A stretch of DNA of 64,000 nucleotides from Gautieria morchelliformis (lineage: Eukaryota > Basidiomycota > Agaricomycetes > Gomphales > Gomphaceae). A program made the position numbers and the translations under genes. The notes under the pieces were generated by a model, which did not search any database, was not told the DNA's origin, and worked only from the letters and a program-made list of their open reading frames with translations. The stretch lies in assembly GCA_015179125.1 (NCBI GenBank), contig WHVA01000468.1, forward strand, positions 26,342 to 90,341. Reading direction: 5' to 3'. Position 1 is the first letter of the stretch; every line of letters begins with the position of its first letter. This document shows, in pieces, positions 39,587 through 49,704 of this stretch.

Positions 39587-40418
39587 TCATGTTACTTTTG
39601 ACGAGACTGCTTCATGCTCTAATATTCTGTTCTGGTCTGCCTCACCCTCCAACATACCATCTTTTCCATCATCAGTGACCTCGGGAGGTCGCAACAGCTC
39701 AGGATTGCGACGCAATGCTCGACGTAATCGAGCCGCTTCAATATAAGCATTTCTTCGCTCCGTAATGACGCCTTTTATCCTTGCCATTGATTTGTTACAC
39801 TAAACGACACCAATGAATAGCTGGCGTCTGTCCGGTGAAAGAATACCACGTACTTTTTGCACTTGTTCCGGATAAAATGGGGACAGCATTGGAGGCACTG
39901 TAAGTCTCTTACGTTCGGCCTTTTGCGTCGCTAACAAGTTCCGTTCTCGCAGCAAAATATACCAAAGTGTGTGCAGGTCCTTGAACGACTTGCGCCGGAG
40001 TTCTGAGGTATTCCATGATCGACCTTGTGGGATAACGATGACAGACATAATGTCAGAACCACATCGTTGCATGCGCACAGTTGGTTGCACGTAATAATCG
40101 TAGGAACGCACCAGCGTGGTTGACCTGAAGCGGCGCTTCAACAGCGATATATTCTGGTTTACCATCCTCTCGCAGTTTTGAATGAGAATTTTCAGTTGTT
40201 TTAAGTCGAAAGAATCCGTAAAGCCCATGGTCGGGCTTCACAGACAGTTTCAGATGTGGTCGCAGAGGTCCGTCATGCTCCGCTGTTGTATCTACAACGG
40301 GGGCAGAAGTGGACGGCAATGCTAGTGATCCATTCGATGATGACGTTGACACTACGGTGGCCAAGGTCCTTGTAGAGGTACGCAGGAGCTTGGCCGCGTT
40401 TTGAAGATATACCGCCAT
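39587..40418 (-). CDS. MRPL4: Mitochondrial large ribosomal subunit protein uL29m
   Basis: Homologue of human MRPL47 / yeast Mrpl4. ATG at 40418; the N-terminus [20 protein letters not shown] is a typical mitochondrial targeting sequence. The MRP-L47 domain begins after an intron near 40120-40030: [35 protein letters not shown] last intron (donor GTACGT near 39853) joins VQK to [19 protein letters not shown], which corresponds to the conserved end of the domain. The acidic C-tail ends at 39587. The protein sits near the peptide exit tunnel. The gene is head-to-head with EAF7 (85 bp between ATGs). Confidence 0.85.
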
Positions 40419-40503
40419 GTCGTTGGAGGCTCGGACTCGGAGCTTCAAGGACAGACACAATTCGGGCGTCTCCTGAATTAGGTCCGCTCTACTACTGTAG
40501 ACC

Positions 40504-41355
40504 ATGGATGACGAACAACCGGTTCTGGACACAGTTGGTGGCGAGCTGGCTTTTTTCCGATCTATCACACGCTTTAGGCCAGTTGGAATGCATCGCTTCT
40601 TTCATCTTCTAAGCATCCAAAAAACTATAAGGCAAGACACTGGTGTCGACGTCCCGGTTGATTTGATATGGGCAAAACTGGATTTGTGCTATGATCTCGA
40701 TGCAATCGAAGGCCTTGTGCGTGTACTTCAGCGACCAATACCTTTTTCAGTTAGTCTTACAGCGAAGCAGGAAATCGACGGATATGATTCTTCAGACTCA
40801 GACACATCACAGCCACATTCTATTCCTTCCCCAGTTCCTGGAGAGAACCTCATGGGCCACCCCCACTTTCGTTCCGAGTTTCAGCTGCCTTGGTCAGAAT
40901 ATGACCCCCTAATGGCCCTACGCAGGATGTCTGATACTTCCCCACCGGCCTCACCTGTCCTCCTCACACGTCGGAAAACCAAGGGTAAAAAGGCGCAAGC
41001 GGCGTCAGAACGAACATCGTCAAGGAGAGGGAGCCTTATGGCAGGTTTAGTTGGCGGAGAAAGTGATAGTAGCGCGCTAACTGAGAGTGGGGAAGAGGCA
41101 ATGGAAGTCGACCAGGGCAGCGCCAGGCAAAGTAGACGAAATAGTGTGATGACGGGTACTCCCACGGAGATGGCGGAGGAGGATGGAGCAGATCCAGCTG
41201 AATTACCTGGTAAGGCTCATGAAGAGTTATTATATTGTGAATCTCATCCTTTAATCAGCCAGCCCTCGAGGAAGAAGAGGACGGCGACGGGGAGCTCCGG
41301 CCTCGCGTCGAGCAAGTGGGGCGGGGGGGAGAAGAGCTCGGCGGCGGCAAGTAGC
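40504..41355 (+). CDS. EAF7: NuA4 histone acetyltransferase subunit Eaf7 (MRGBP/CT20 family)
   Basis: ATG at 40504. The CT20 domain is clear at residues 10-85: VGGELAFFRSITRFRPVGMH, HFLLSIQKTI-like, GVDVPVDLIWAKLDLCYDLD. It binds MRG/Eaf3 in the NuA4 acetyltransferase complex. The middle is acidic and serine-rich (ESDSSALTESGEEAMEVDQ). The C-terminus is uncertain: a GTAAGG donor after ELPG (about 41211) can join to acceptors at about 41260 or 41264, giving an acidic or a very arginine-rich tail, each stopping near 41352-41360; unspliced, the frame runs on into the adjoining transposon. I give the end approximately. The neighbouring MITE begins at 41359. Confidence 0.82.
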
Positions 41356-41358
41356 TTA

Positions 41359-42107
41359 GAGCTCGTTCGGCTATGGAATTGTAATTTACAATTGGAAAAT
41401 CCAATGCCAATTGGGATGGTGCGGTCTTGCGATTTCATTTGCTGCGTTTCAGCCCGCCGAACGCAATACCACCACCTGTGTGATTTTGCTCAATTTCACC
41501 GAAACCAGCCGAACACTCCTAGTAACTACACTTCTGTCACGTGACAGCGTAGCGTCGTTTGGAAGCACGGCCTGTCTCGATCGAGACAGGGCACATTGGA
41601 GAGGCTCCATAAACACCGGAAGGCCGCCCAAAGGGCCATTTTGTTGGTGCTTACAGGTGCCCTTGCCACTGCTATAACAATTTTCTATCAAAAATGGTAC
41701 TTAGACAAAAAAACCACTACCCAATTAAATGTGCATGAACTGTGTTGCCAGTGCAATGCAGTAAAAGCAAGGGTCGCCGCTGCCAGCTTCTGATTCCGCT
41801 TGAGTACCTCACGTGCTTGGAGAGTGCGACGGCCGAATTGATACTTTCCTTTTTGGGCTTGTCCGAATGTCTAGGGCGGTGTGGTGTAATGACGGAAAGC
41901 AATTTGGTTTTTGAAATAATGTGGAATTCAGGTCAGAACCAGAATTCCAAATTACCCATGAAAATTGCAATAGCAAAAGTAGGCATTTTCCAAAATTGTG
42001 CCAGCCGAACAGTCACACAATCTCACGTGATTTCCGGAATCATCTGGAATCGACATCATTTCATTTTGGCTGTGCGATTCCACGCAATTCTGTAGCCGAA
42101 CAGGCTC
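41359..42107. mobile_element. PIF/Harbinger-like (Tourist-type) MITE
   Basis: A 749-bp non-coding element with terminal inverted repeats: left GAGCTCGTTCGGCTATGGAA, right (reverse complement) GAGCCTGTTCGGCTACAGAA, and a 3-bp duplication TTA on both sides (41356-41358 and 42108-42110). The TIR form GAGCYYGTTCGGCT and the TTA target are typical of PIF/Harbinger MITEs. The interior contains a perfect palindrome around TGTCTCGATCGAGACA and no transposase. It inserted directly at the end of EAF7. Confidence 0.8.
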
Positions 42108-42294
42108 TTAGCCTCATGCTAATCACCAGCTAAACATGTTTCCCAGATAAATTCCATAGGTTGCTCAACGTTCCAGAGGACCAGGATGTCAACGTTATAT
42201 GTTGACAGCGACAAAGCTTCCCAGCATATCCAGCTGAAAGACAATTTTTGACAATTACATATCGCTCATGGCCAGACCGAACTCTCAGAGAATT

Positions 42295-43212
42295 TTAACA
42301 ACTCGATCCTAATCTGCTGCAATCCCTGACGAAGTAGATGGTAGATGAGCATGAGCACCTTGTACCACAAACATTGATGAACGAACCGATAACTGCACAG
42401 CCAGCTCGTCCACCAGCATTTCCAGTCCTCAAACTCTCCTCGTTCTTTCCCCTGCCAAAGTCATCCGTTCCCTACCGACCCAACATTAATTAAAGTTGAA
42501 TTTAATATGATAATTCCACCTTACCTCGTGAATCACGACTGTGCGACTGTGGTTACAACTTGTTCAGCATAAACCTTGAAACCATTCAGAGCACCATACC
42601 CGATTATAGAAAAGGGACCATTGAGGGATATTTGACTGTCTGAAATGCCTAGAGTAATGATTCCAGTAGCATCTGAACGGACGTTCCCTAAATCTCCGAC
42701 GTGACGGTTACTATCCTGAGGGGCGCCGTGAGTCTTTCCTTCCGGGTTAAAGTGAGACCCGGAGGACATGCATCCGTCTGTGGCGTCTCCAAGTTCACTT
42801 TCCGAGCGACACGTATAGGTCGTTAGAACCTATGCTGTCAATGTGAAGATGGAAGCCTCACTGTATATGAAAACCGCGATCCGTGTTTGGAGAGACATTT
42901 TTGAGAGAGCCGGAAATAGAAACCGGACCCTTGGATGAGCTTTGAGAGAAGTACACGGTGCCCTCCACAGTAGGGCCCTTCAACACGGCGACAGCCTAAC
43001 CCCAGCTCAAGCTCAGTGACTGTGGAACATACAGAGACCAGTCTCACGACGTTTACCTTCCTCACAGAGAATTCTTCCGCGCTTCCACTTGTATTCCACA
43101 GAAAGGTGGCGAAGAGGAGGATGGACACGACCAACGCAATCAGGAGAAGGCGTGATTGACCCTTTGCTTTCCTCAAAGCTTCATAATCACCGGAGTATAC
43201 TGAAGGCGACAT
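42295..43212 (-). CDS. Membrane-anchored Cu/Zn superoxide dismutase
   Basis: ATG at 43212. Residues 1-20 are cytosolic, followed by one transmembrane helix ([18 protein letters not shown]), so the enzyme domain should face outside or the lumen (type II). After an intron, [16 protein letters not shown] starts the domain. Joins give [20 protein letters not shown] (copper ligands in HIH), then [31 protein letters not shown] and [29 protein letters not shown]. The Cu and Zn ligands (H, H, H, H, H, D) and both disulfide cysteines (DGC, AGC) are visible. It converts superoxide to peroxide and oxygen. The end at 42295 assumes no further intron after VIG. Intact. Confidence 0.85.
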
Positions 43213-43522
43213 GTTTCTGGCACGGGGAGGCTACGAGCGACAGTTGGAGGGTAGGTGATGAGAAGAGCTACAGACAGTCAAAACTCAGCTCACCATTGCA
43301 TCCACAGTTTATGCGTCATTAGTACTGTGAGAGCTAATTATGTCATAAGATCACGTGGCAGTGATGTACTGTAAATGTATGCGGTTCGAATGCCAGCTAT
43401 AGTGAGCTGTATGTAGCATGGGAGATCACTCCCCATTCCCCCTCATAAGGGCGCTGCCACCGCATCATCCTATAGAGGAGGTTGGCCATTCTCCTTTGAG
43501 CTGTTAGAACGCACGCAGACGC

Positions 43523-44667
43523 TAGTGTTTTCCAGGCTCGGTCCCGGCTCAAAAGCCGCGGCTCAGGCCCGGCTTGTCCAGTCCCGGCTCACTCGATTTC
43601 AGGGCCTGAACCGATGCAAAAGTCCCGGCCCGGCCCCGTCCCGGCCCGGCTTAAGCCCCGGCCTGTAGGTAGGTGAGGTTTCTGACTAGGCCGATGTAGA
43701 GCCCAATGTATTTTGTAGACTACCCAGAGTAGCAATTTTAATTACAAGTCTGCATCCTCATCTATCTTTCTACCTACTTCGCGGCGCGTGGCTTGACGTG
43801 CGTTTTTCGGCGACGGGTGCGGGGGCGGAGAAGGGGGCTCGCGCGCACTCAAAGGCGGGCGCACGTGCGATGACAGCGACCCCCCCCAGACGGCGGGAGT
43901 ACTTCATGCAAGGCGGCGCCCGCTCGCGAGTTCAGACCCGCGGCCGAAGGCCAGTTTCATGTCGGCGGGGAGCGCGTGCGCGCGATTGGCGGCGGGGTCC
44001 GGGGACAAGCCTCCGCGAAGCGGCACAAGGGGCTGGGGCTGGAGAGCGTCGATGTGGCGACTCTCTGTCTCGCCTGGGGCCGCGTATGCGACTCACGTGA
44101 GCACGTGACCGTGTCGTCGCGCACATCCCCGCACCCCCGCACAAACACGCCGCCCCCACCCACAATGACTACAGTCGCACCCGCAGCGCAACACACCCCC
44201 CGCAAGCCCTCCTACCTGGACCCACTGCACCCTTACCCGCACCCTTACCCATACCGGCCCCCTCCCAGAGCTAGTGTTTTCCAGGCTTGGGTCTTTGAGG
44301 GCCGGGCTTGGCTTAATGCGCCCATGCACGCTTGTGATAGGGCCGGTAACCTCGATGACCTCCTCTTCACTGCTGTCACTGTCGGAAATGCGGGGCAAAG
44401 GCATAGGGGGCGATGAGAAAGACGGATGCAGATTTTTTCACTTATTAGTAGTCACAAAGACATGTAACGACCTGTCTATTCTTGGTAAAGAGCTGGCTCC
44501 AGCTTCGCCTGGGAAGCGCCCAAAAGCCGCGGCTTTCGGGCCCGGCTCCGGCTCTCTGGATCCAAGGAAAAGCTGGCCCCATAACGGCTTGGGCCCGGCC
44601 CGGCTCGGTCTTTTAGCGGCCCGGCTCGGGCTAGGCCGGGGCTTTAGCCGGGACCTGGAAAACACTA
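43523..44667. mobile_element. Non-autonomous hAT-like element
   Basis: 1145 bp with perfect 14-bp terminal inverted repeats TAGTGTTTTCCAGG, flanked by an 8-bp duplication GCAGACGC (43515-43522 and 44668-44675). The TAGTG terminus and 8-bp duplication are hAT traits. The interior is very GC-rich with many CCCGG/GGCCCGG strings. A second copy of the left terminus occurs inside at 44272 in the same orientation. No transposase is recognised; a serine/acid-rich minus-strand open frame (44093-44404) is of unknown meaning. Confidence 0.85.
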
Positions 44668-44784
44668 GCAGACGCAGATGGTGATAGGCAAGGCTGATGG
44701 AACTGTATATATATTACATAATACAGAACTCATACGATGACGCGTCGCCTCCACAGCACATCAACACTCCCACTCTGTGGAGGC

Positions 44785-45830
44785 TCAGAGGAGGATTGGG
44801 CCGCTGGAAGCAGGATCTTCAATATCTGTTGGGCTTTGCTCCCACTGAGTGTCCGGATTAGTAGATGAAAATGATAGGGTATTTGTGAGATGAGCGTATT
44901 CCGTAACATTCTGAGCAGGTCCGAGTGCGTTTGCCATAAGTGCGAACATACACGGATTGTCCCTGGCGAACGCAGCTACTTCGGTTGCATCATTGGTAGG
45001 GTTTCCTTCGTTTTCCTTCGCAAACATAGCGCCTGATACGATGTTATCCTTGACATCTTGCGGCATGTCCGCGATGCATTTTGCTGCAATGTGGCCGGCG
45101 CGCCCGCAACGGAAGCATACACCGTCTCGACCTTGTGAGTTCCCCCAGTCAATTTCTGTGCCCTTCGATGCTGACTTCCTTATCCCCCCTTGCTTCCGCT
45201 GTTTCCCTGTGAAATATAGTCGTTCGCCGTTGGTTTCATCGCTCCCACTGGTTCCGTTAGGTAAGTAACTTGTCATTACCATGTGGGCTTCGTGTTCCTT
45301 AAGAGAAGCTATGATTTCATTTAGCTTCGGCTCTTCTTTACACATGATAAGTGCCGATCGTATGGGGACGAAGGATTCGTGGAGGTGGAGGAGAACCATG
45401 TTGGTGATTTCTGTCTCGTGAAGGGGGTGTTTTATAGCGGCAAGTTGATGGGAGATGGATTGAATAGTGTTGATAAACTCAGTAACTGGTTTTGACGGGT
45501 CATGAGTGATGTTGTAGAAATTGCTGCGCAGATTGAGACGGTTCAACGCGACGTCCTTTTCAAATTCTTCCTTCAACAGGGACCAGGCTTCTGAACCGAA
45601 AGAAACCTGTGTGATGATGTGTCGTTCGTCAGGATGGACGAGAAGATAGATGATAGCGTAAGCGCATTTGTTTCGTTTCTGCCATAATAGTAGTTGGGCA
45701 GGGTCCGCGGGTTGAGTAGTACTGCCATCAACCATCCCAAAAAGGTCCTCCGTCTCGAGGATGACTTCAGCATCCTTTCGCCATGTTGACCAATTTGGCG
45801 GTGAACGTGTGAGTTTGGCAATGCCATGAG
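44785..45830 (-). CDS. Copia-type Gag polyprotein (UBN2-like), N-terminus without ATG
   Basis: Capsid-like Gag of the retroelement. In frame upstream of the first ATG (45735) the sequence reads IAKLTRSPPNWSTWRKDAEV, the normal beginning of Copia Gag, but this frame has a TAA before any ATG, so the start is lost or non-canonical. The UBN2-like capsid core includes KCAYAIIYLLVHPDERHII, WSLLKEEFEKD and ITNMVLLHLHESFVPIRSAL. A CCHC zinc knuckle CFRCGRAGHIAAKC lies near the C-terminus (about 45095). It ends ASSGPILL at 44785, 18 bp before the purine tract. Confidence 0.7.
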
Positions 45831-45914
45831 ATTAAGTTATGGATGGAATTCATGGTTGTTGGAAAAGGGAATTTAGAGATATTGGGAAAACACAGATACT
45901 GGCACGGACGTGTG

Positions 45915-46073
45915 CACAGATTAACACAGATTAACGCAGATTAACACAGATTAACGCAGATTAACACAGATTAACGCAGATTAACACAGATTAACGCAGA
46001 TTAACGCAGATTAACACAGATTAACGCAGATTAACACAGATTAACGCAGATTAACACAGATAGGCGCAGATTA
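45915..46073. repeat. 10-bp tandem array (RCAGATTAAC)n
   Basis: About 16 units of ACAGATTAAC and GCAGATTAAC, mostly alternating in a 20-bp higher-order unit, with two degraded units at the distal end (CAGATAGGCG, CAGATTAGGC). It lies between the primer-binding site and gag of the LTR element, i.e. in its 5' leader. Confidence 0.92.
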
Positions 46074-46082
46074 GGCAAGGGC

Positions 46083-46094
46083 GGGCCCATAACC
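46083..46094 (-). promoter_or_regulatory. Primer-binding site for half initiator tRNA-Met
   Basis: Minus-strand GGTTATGGGCCC directly abuts the LTR end. Eukaryotic initiator tRNA-Met carries GGGCCCAUAACC around the CAU anticodon, so 12 of 12 bases pair. Use of an internally cleaved initiator tRNA is known from copia and some yeast Ty1/copia elements. Confidence 0.75.
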
Positions 46095-47702
46095 TGTTAG
46101 AACGCAGACGCAGATGGTGATAGGCAAGGCCGATGGAACTGTATATATATTACATAATACAGAACTCATACGATGACACGTCGCCTCCACAGCACATCAA
46201 CATGAGCCAGTCTCCAACCTTACCCTGAGATTCGATCCTTGTCCATGCTCTTTCCAAGAGCCAAGCGTTCCTTTTTGCGTCTGTCTCTACATATCTGTGA
46301 CTGTCTTGGGGAATGGCTCCTTTGTCCTTCAGAAATTGTATTATCCTGTCCTGAACATCTTCTCCAATGCCTTTGCCGACCAGTCGATGTCCCACATAAT
46401 AAGGATCAATTCCTCGTGATTCCAAGTCGGTTGGATATACTATCAGACACTTGGAGGGACTGTGGGCCCAACCTGCTTCGTGTTTAGCCAATTGCGCAAG
46501 GATATCGTCATGAGGAGGCAGTAGCGAGTCGTTGGCAATGGCATGAGCTACGAATAAGCTCTGTGCGCGACCTGAAGGGAAGTTTGATACTAAAATGGGC
46601 ACCGACGAATGAGAGTGCTGTAGGAGGAAGTTTTGAGATGATGAGGACAGAGAAAAGACCATCGTGGAGAGGAAAAATGTAACGCAAGTTTGTAGTGAGC
46701 CCTGTGTAACCATGGGTAGAATTGCCAGATCTCGCAGAAGGGCCTGTTCTCAAGACTCCACCCACATCCAGGAAGGGTATTCGAAGTTCGTAACCCATGG
46801 CGAGTATTAAGGCGTCTGCATCTACAGCAGGCGTATTATTGATGAAGACAGGGCCATCACGGGTGAAATGCGAGAGGTATGGTTTCAGGATAAGTGTGCT
46901 AGAATTAATTGGAAATGTGGTGGAGTTCTGTTTCAAAGAGAGATATACCTGATAAAGGAAACGATTATTCATGAAAACTTTGCACCCGCCATAATCACTC
47001 TCACCTTTTGCGCTATCGGTTCAAGTTGTAATGCGGCGTCAATTCCACTTGCACCACCACCAATGACTACAACGGTCCGATTCACATAGTCGTTGGAGTC
47101 ACGGAAGATGATTGAATGTAAGATGGAGCGTCTCAGAGACCCAGGGGGCCTGTTATCGAGCCATGTCTGGGATCCTGGAAAGTCTGGAACAGCTGGAGCC
47201 GGAAGCGACAATCAAGTGATCGAACTCGTGACTTTCCACACTAGCTCACAAGTTACCCTCCAAGTGATTTTGTGTCTGTATATTCCATATGTACACCTTT
47301 TGGCCCATGCTCAACCCATGAAGCTTTGAGGACCGTGGGATTGCGACATATATAATGTCCCGGACCAAATATCTGCGAAAATTATCGATGGTACGCTAGA
47401 ACATGTTCATGTGAGGGGTACAAAGGCGTCACGGTGGGGAACGGAAATTCAGGACATGTCATCCAGAGGTGGGGTGTGTTCATGTGTAAGTTTGGATATA
47501 AAGGAGTAGACAGTAATATGGGAGGATTGGGATGGTAGCCATATACCACCTATGCCGCGGCGCTGTTCGAACACAACACAGACCAGAACTGGTGATTTTC
47601 GATGGGAAGATCGAGGACTGCTTTGAGCGCAGCCAATCCAGAGGACCCAGCGCCAATGATTGAAATAGACTTGTTCACTGAGGGTGTATGCGCAGAGTTC
47701 AT

Positions 47703-48520
47703 ACTATAGGAAATCCTGAGGATCGGGATGGAGACAAGGAGAGCCAGGTGCGAGCAGCTGTATGAAGCGGAGTTGGTTGGTGTACTCCTGGCATGGAGCT
47801 CCTGAGAACGGAGCATGCTAGGTTCGGCACAAGCCCCATCTCTGACTCAAAGTTCACGCTCCGCGAGCACCTTCTGGAGAAGGGGCTTGTACCAAGATGC
47901 CGCGCTAGGGGGGCCGTCTCCCGCCGCCTCTACCACCAGCCACACACTCTCTACGGCTTCACTCATTATAACAATCCACTAGACCATATGTCTCTTGAGC
48001 TCCCTAGCTAGTTAGAAATGCTTAATCACTGAGTAACTGTCTTATATCCCATTGGGAATAGTGGGGGTGGGCACAATTGTGCTATCTCACTTGTCAACAC
48101 GTTACAGACGGCCATTCGCTGATTTTTAAGGACATCTATAGTTGGGAATGTAGGCCAGATATCCTGAATATTTTTAGCAGCAAATGGGACAGCTCGATCG
48201 CTATGATAGTAGTGGTACAAATAAATTGAGTCATTGACAGGCACGGTTTCAAACACTGGAGAAAACTCCGACATTAGATTTCGGTACCTTTTACACAAAC
48301 GGTAATATTCAGTACCTTTGAGCACTGACAAATCAGTGCTCAAAAATATCATTAAATGAGCACCAAAAATAAGTGATTTGGAGCACTGAATTTCAGATAC
48401 TAAAAAACATGCAAGTATGTGAAATTTTTTTTTTGAAATGCGATCGCCCTCTTCACTCGGCCGTCATAGCCCCACTTAGACATCCATCCACAGAGGTTGT
48501 ATATCGTGCAAGCCGAGTGA
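47703..48520. other. Intergenic, with a 12-bp hairpin
   Basis: Upstream flank of the FMO pseudogene. TTTGAGCACTGA / TCAGTGCTCAAA separated by CAAA (48313-48340) is a perfect inverted repeat. The string TAGATTTCGGTAC (about 48283) recurs near 50884, so the region may belong to an old repeat. No gene is supported. Confidence 0.35.
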
Positions 48521-48813
48521 TCATGTGCTATAGGGCTGATGAATCCGGAAAGTATTGGCCGTTGAACTGTTTGCTGGAATCGGATGGTGCGTGGACGGCA
48601 ATGGAATTGACCATGGTGGAGAGATGCTCGCGGGTGAAGGTATCAATTTGAAATTGGAAAAGTCGCAGCCGTGGGTCAGTCGGGGGTGCCTCGGGGAGGA
48701 ACTCAGCGTGCAGTTGGCTGGCCTTAGATCGACAGGCTGCAATGATTGTGCGTTGTAGGTTAGTGACGTACAAGTTAATGTACATAAATGCCAGATATAC
48801 GCACCAGATTCCT

Positions 48814-49460
48814 CTATTGCTCCTCTTGCTGCACGGGATCCACGAAGACTGTGCGTGCATAGTCTCCACTCCTGTCCACGATCCCCCACTCGTTACCTCG
48901 CCTGACTTGTCCTACCACGCACTCAACTGTGCGTAAATCAATCACGATCGGCGCCGTGGTCAAAGAGTAAGTGGTTACAACTTTGGTTGCATCCCGACCG
49001 CCTGTCGAACAAGGCATCACCAGGGCGAGGAGGTGACGTTTCGGCATTACGATGTTGATATGTGGTGCGCGAGGTAGGACAACATCAATGATGCTTTCTA
49101 GTTGTCCATAGAATATCTGACATATTTGCTCTGGTTCCGAGTTGCGTCCACGACGGTGATTTTTCACAAGGAGCGTGTACTACTCACGAGATTAGCCACA
49201 GATATGGAAACTTATCAGGGTGAGAAGTAACATACGCGGACAAAGGAAGAGTCGCGTGTAGTTTCAGCTTGGGCCTGGCTGACGGCACATGCAGCGCGTA
49301 TCTTGTCGCCACCATTAGCTATTCTTACCTTACTCCATCGGGTCATTGTCTCTGGTAGTACAGCTCTGATGTCCTTAGCCTCACATGTGTAGAGAAATGT
49401 GAGGTATTGACAGAGTCGTCGTCGCATGTCCACATCTGGCTTGAAGTTGAATTAGAAGGT
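48814..49460 (-). pseudogene. C-terminal exons of an unrecognised, probably repetitive gene family
   Basis: Two exons join with a GT-AG intron (donor GTATGT near 49231): RWSKVRIANGGDKIRAACAV...RDSSFVR then YTLLVKNHRRGRNSEPEQIC...RSGDYARTVFVDP, ending EEQ. The style resembles a multicopy Agaricomycete family, possibly transposon-associated, but I cannot name it. No start or upstream catalytic domain is visible, so it is probably a fragment. Confidence 0.35.
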
Positions 49461-49704
49461 GTCGGTGTCATCGACGTTGGCGACTGCTGATAGGTTTTGT
49501 GCATGTCGGAATACACAGACATGGGCGGGTGTCTGGCATTATGCTATGTGCGTAGTCCAAAATTTCTCCAAGTGATTGAATCTCCGATGCAATAGAAATT
49601 CTAATTCTAACTCCTTTCTCCCGACCTCCACCCCGACTAACAGAAAAGAGGCTTCAACACGTTTTCATCAATTTTAGTCATGTCCATTCTCAATAACTTG
49701 GCAT

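Larger units (their letters stand above)
43502..46202 (-). mobile_element. Gag-only Copia-type LTR retroelement
   Basis: Flanked by a perfect TGAGC duplication (43497-43501, 46203-46207). Both LTRs are about 110 bp, TG...CA: 46095-46202 (5' LTR in the minus reading) and 43502-44766 (3' LTR, enlarged by a hAT insertion). They differ by two substitutions and a 4-nt indel. Next to the 5' LTR the minus strand reads GGTTATGGGCCC, complementary to the anticodon region of initiator tRNA-Met (half-tRNA primer, as in Drosophila copia). A purine tract AGAGTGGGAG precedes the 3' LTR. The interior has only a gag-like ORF; there is no protease, integrase or RT, so it is non-autonomous. Confidence 0.85.
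43465..47702 (-). pseudogene. Flavin-containing monooxygenase pseudogene split by an LTR element
   Basis: FMO-family flavoprotein gene, broken. ATG at 47702; SISIIGAGSSGLAALKAVLD is the FAD Rossmann motif. The sequence then shifts frame near 47570 and back near 47540 (FEQRRGIGGIW lies in another frame from YHPNPP...TPLYPNLHMNTPH). Another break lies near 47200 between FDHLIVASG and PAPAVPDFPG, and another near 46600 between ALSFVG and PILVSNFPSGRAQ. The NADPH motif VVVIGGGASGIDAAL is present. The C-terminus is cut by the LTR element after KVGDWL; the original tail KGEWPTSSIG and its TGA lie beyond the element (43465-43497). Four frame breaks and the insertion mean it is not functional. Confidence 0.85.

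Noticed and set aside
43370-43410. GGTTCGAATGCC, tRNA-like
   Set aside because: No T-stem pairing and no cloverleaf around it.
45915-46073. Regular short repeats that could look like a CRISPR array
   Set aside because: The 10-bp units are contiguous with no spacers, and they lie in the leader of an LTR element in a fungal genome.
47530-47580. Intron explaining the FMO frame changes
   Set aside because: No GT-AG pair of workable length restores both the FEQRRGIGGIW and the YHPNPP segments; two single-base changes fit better.
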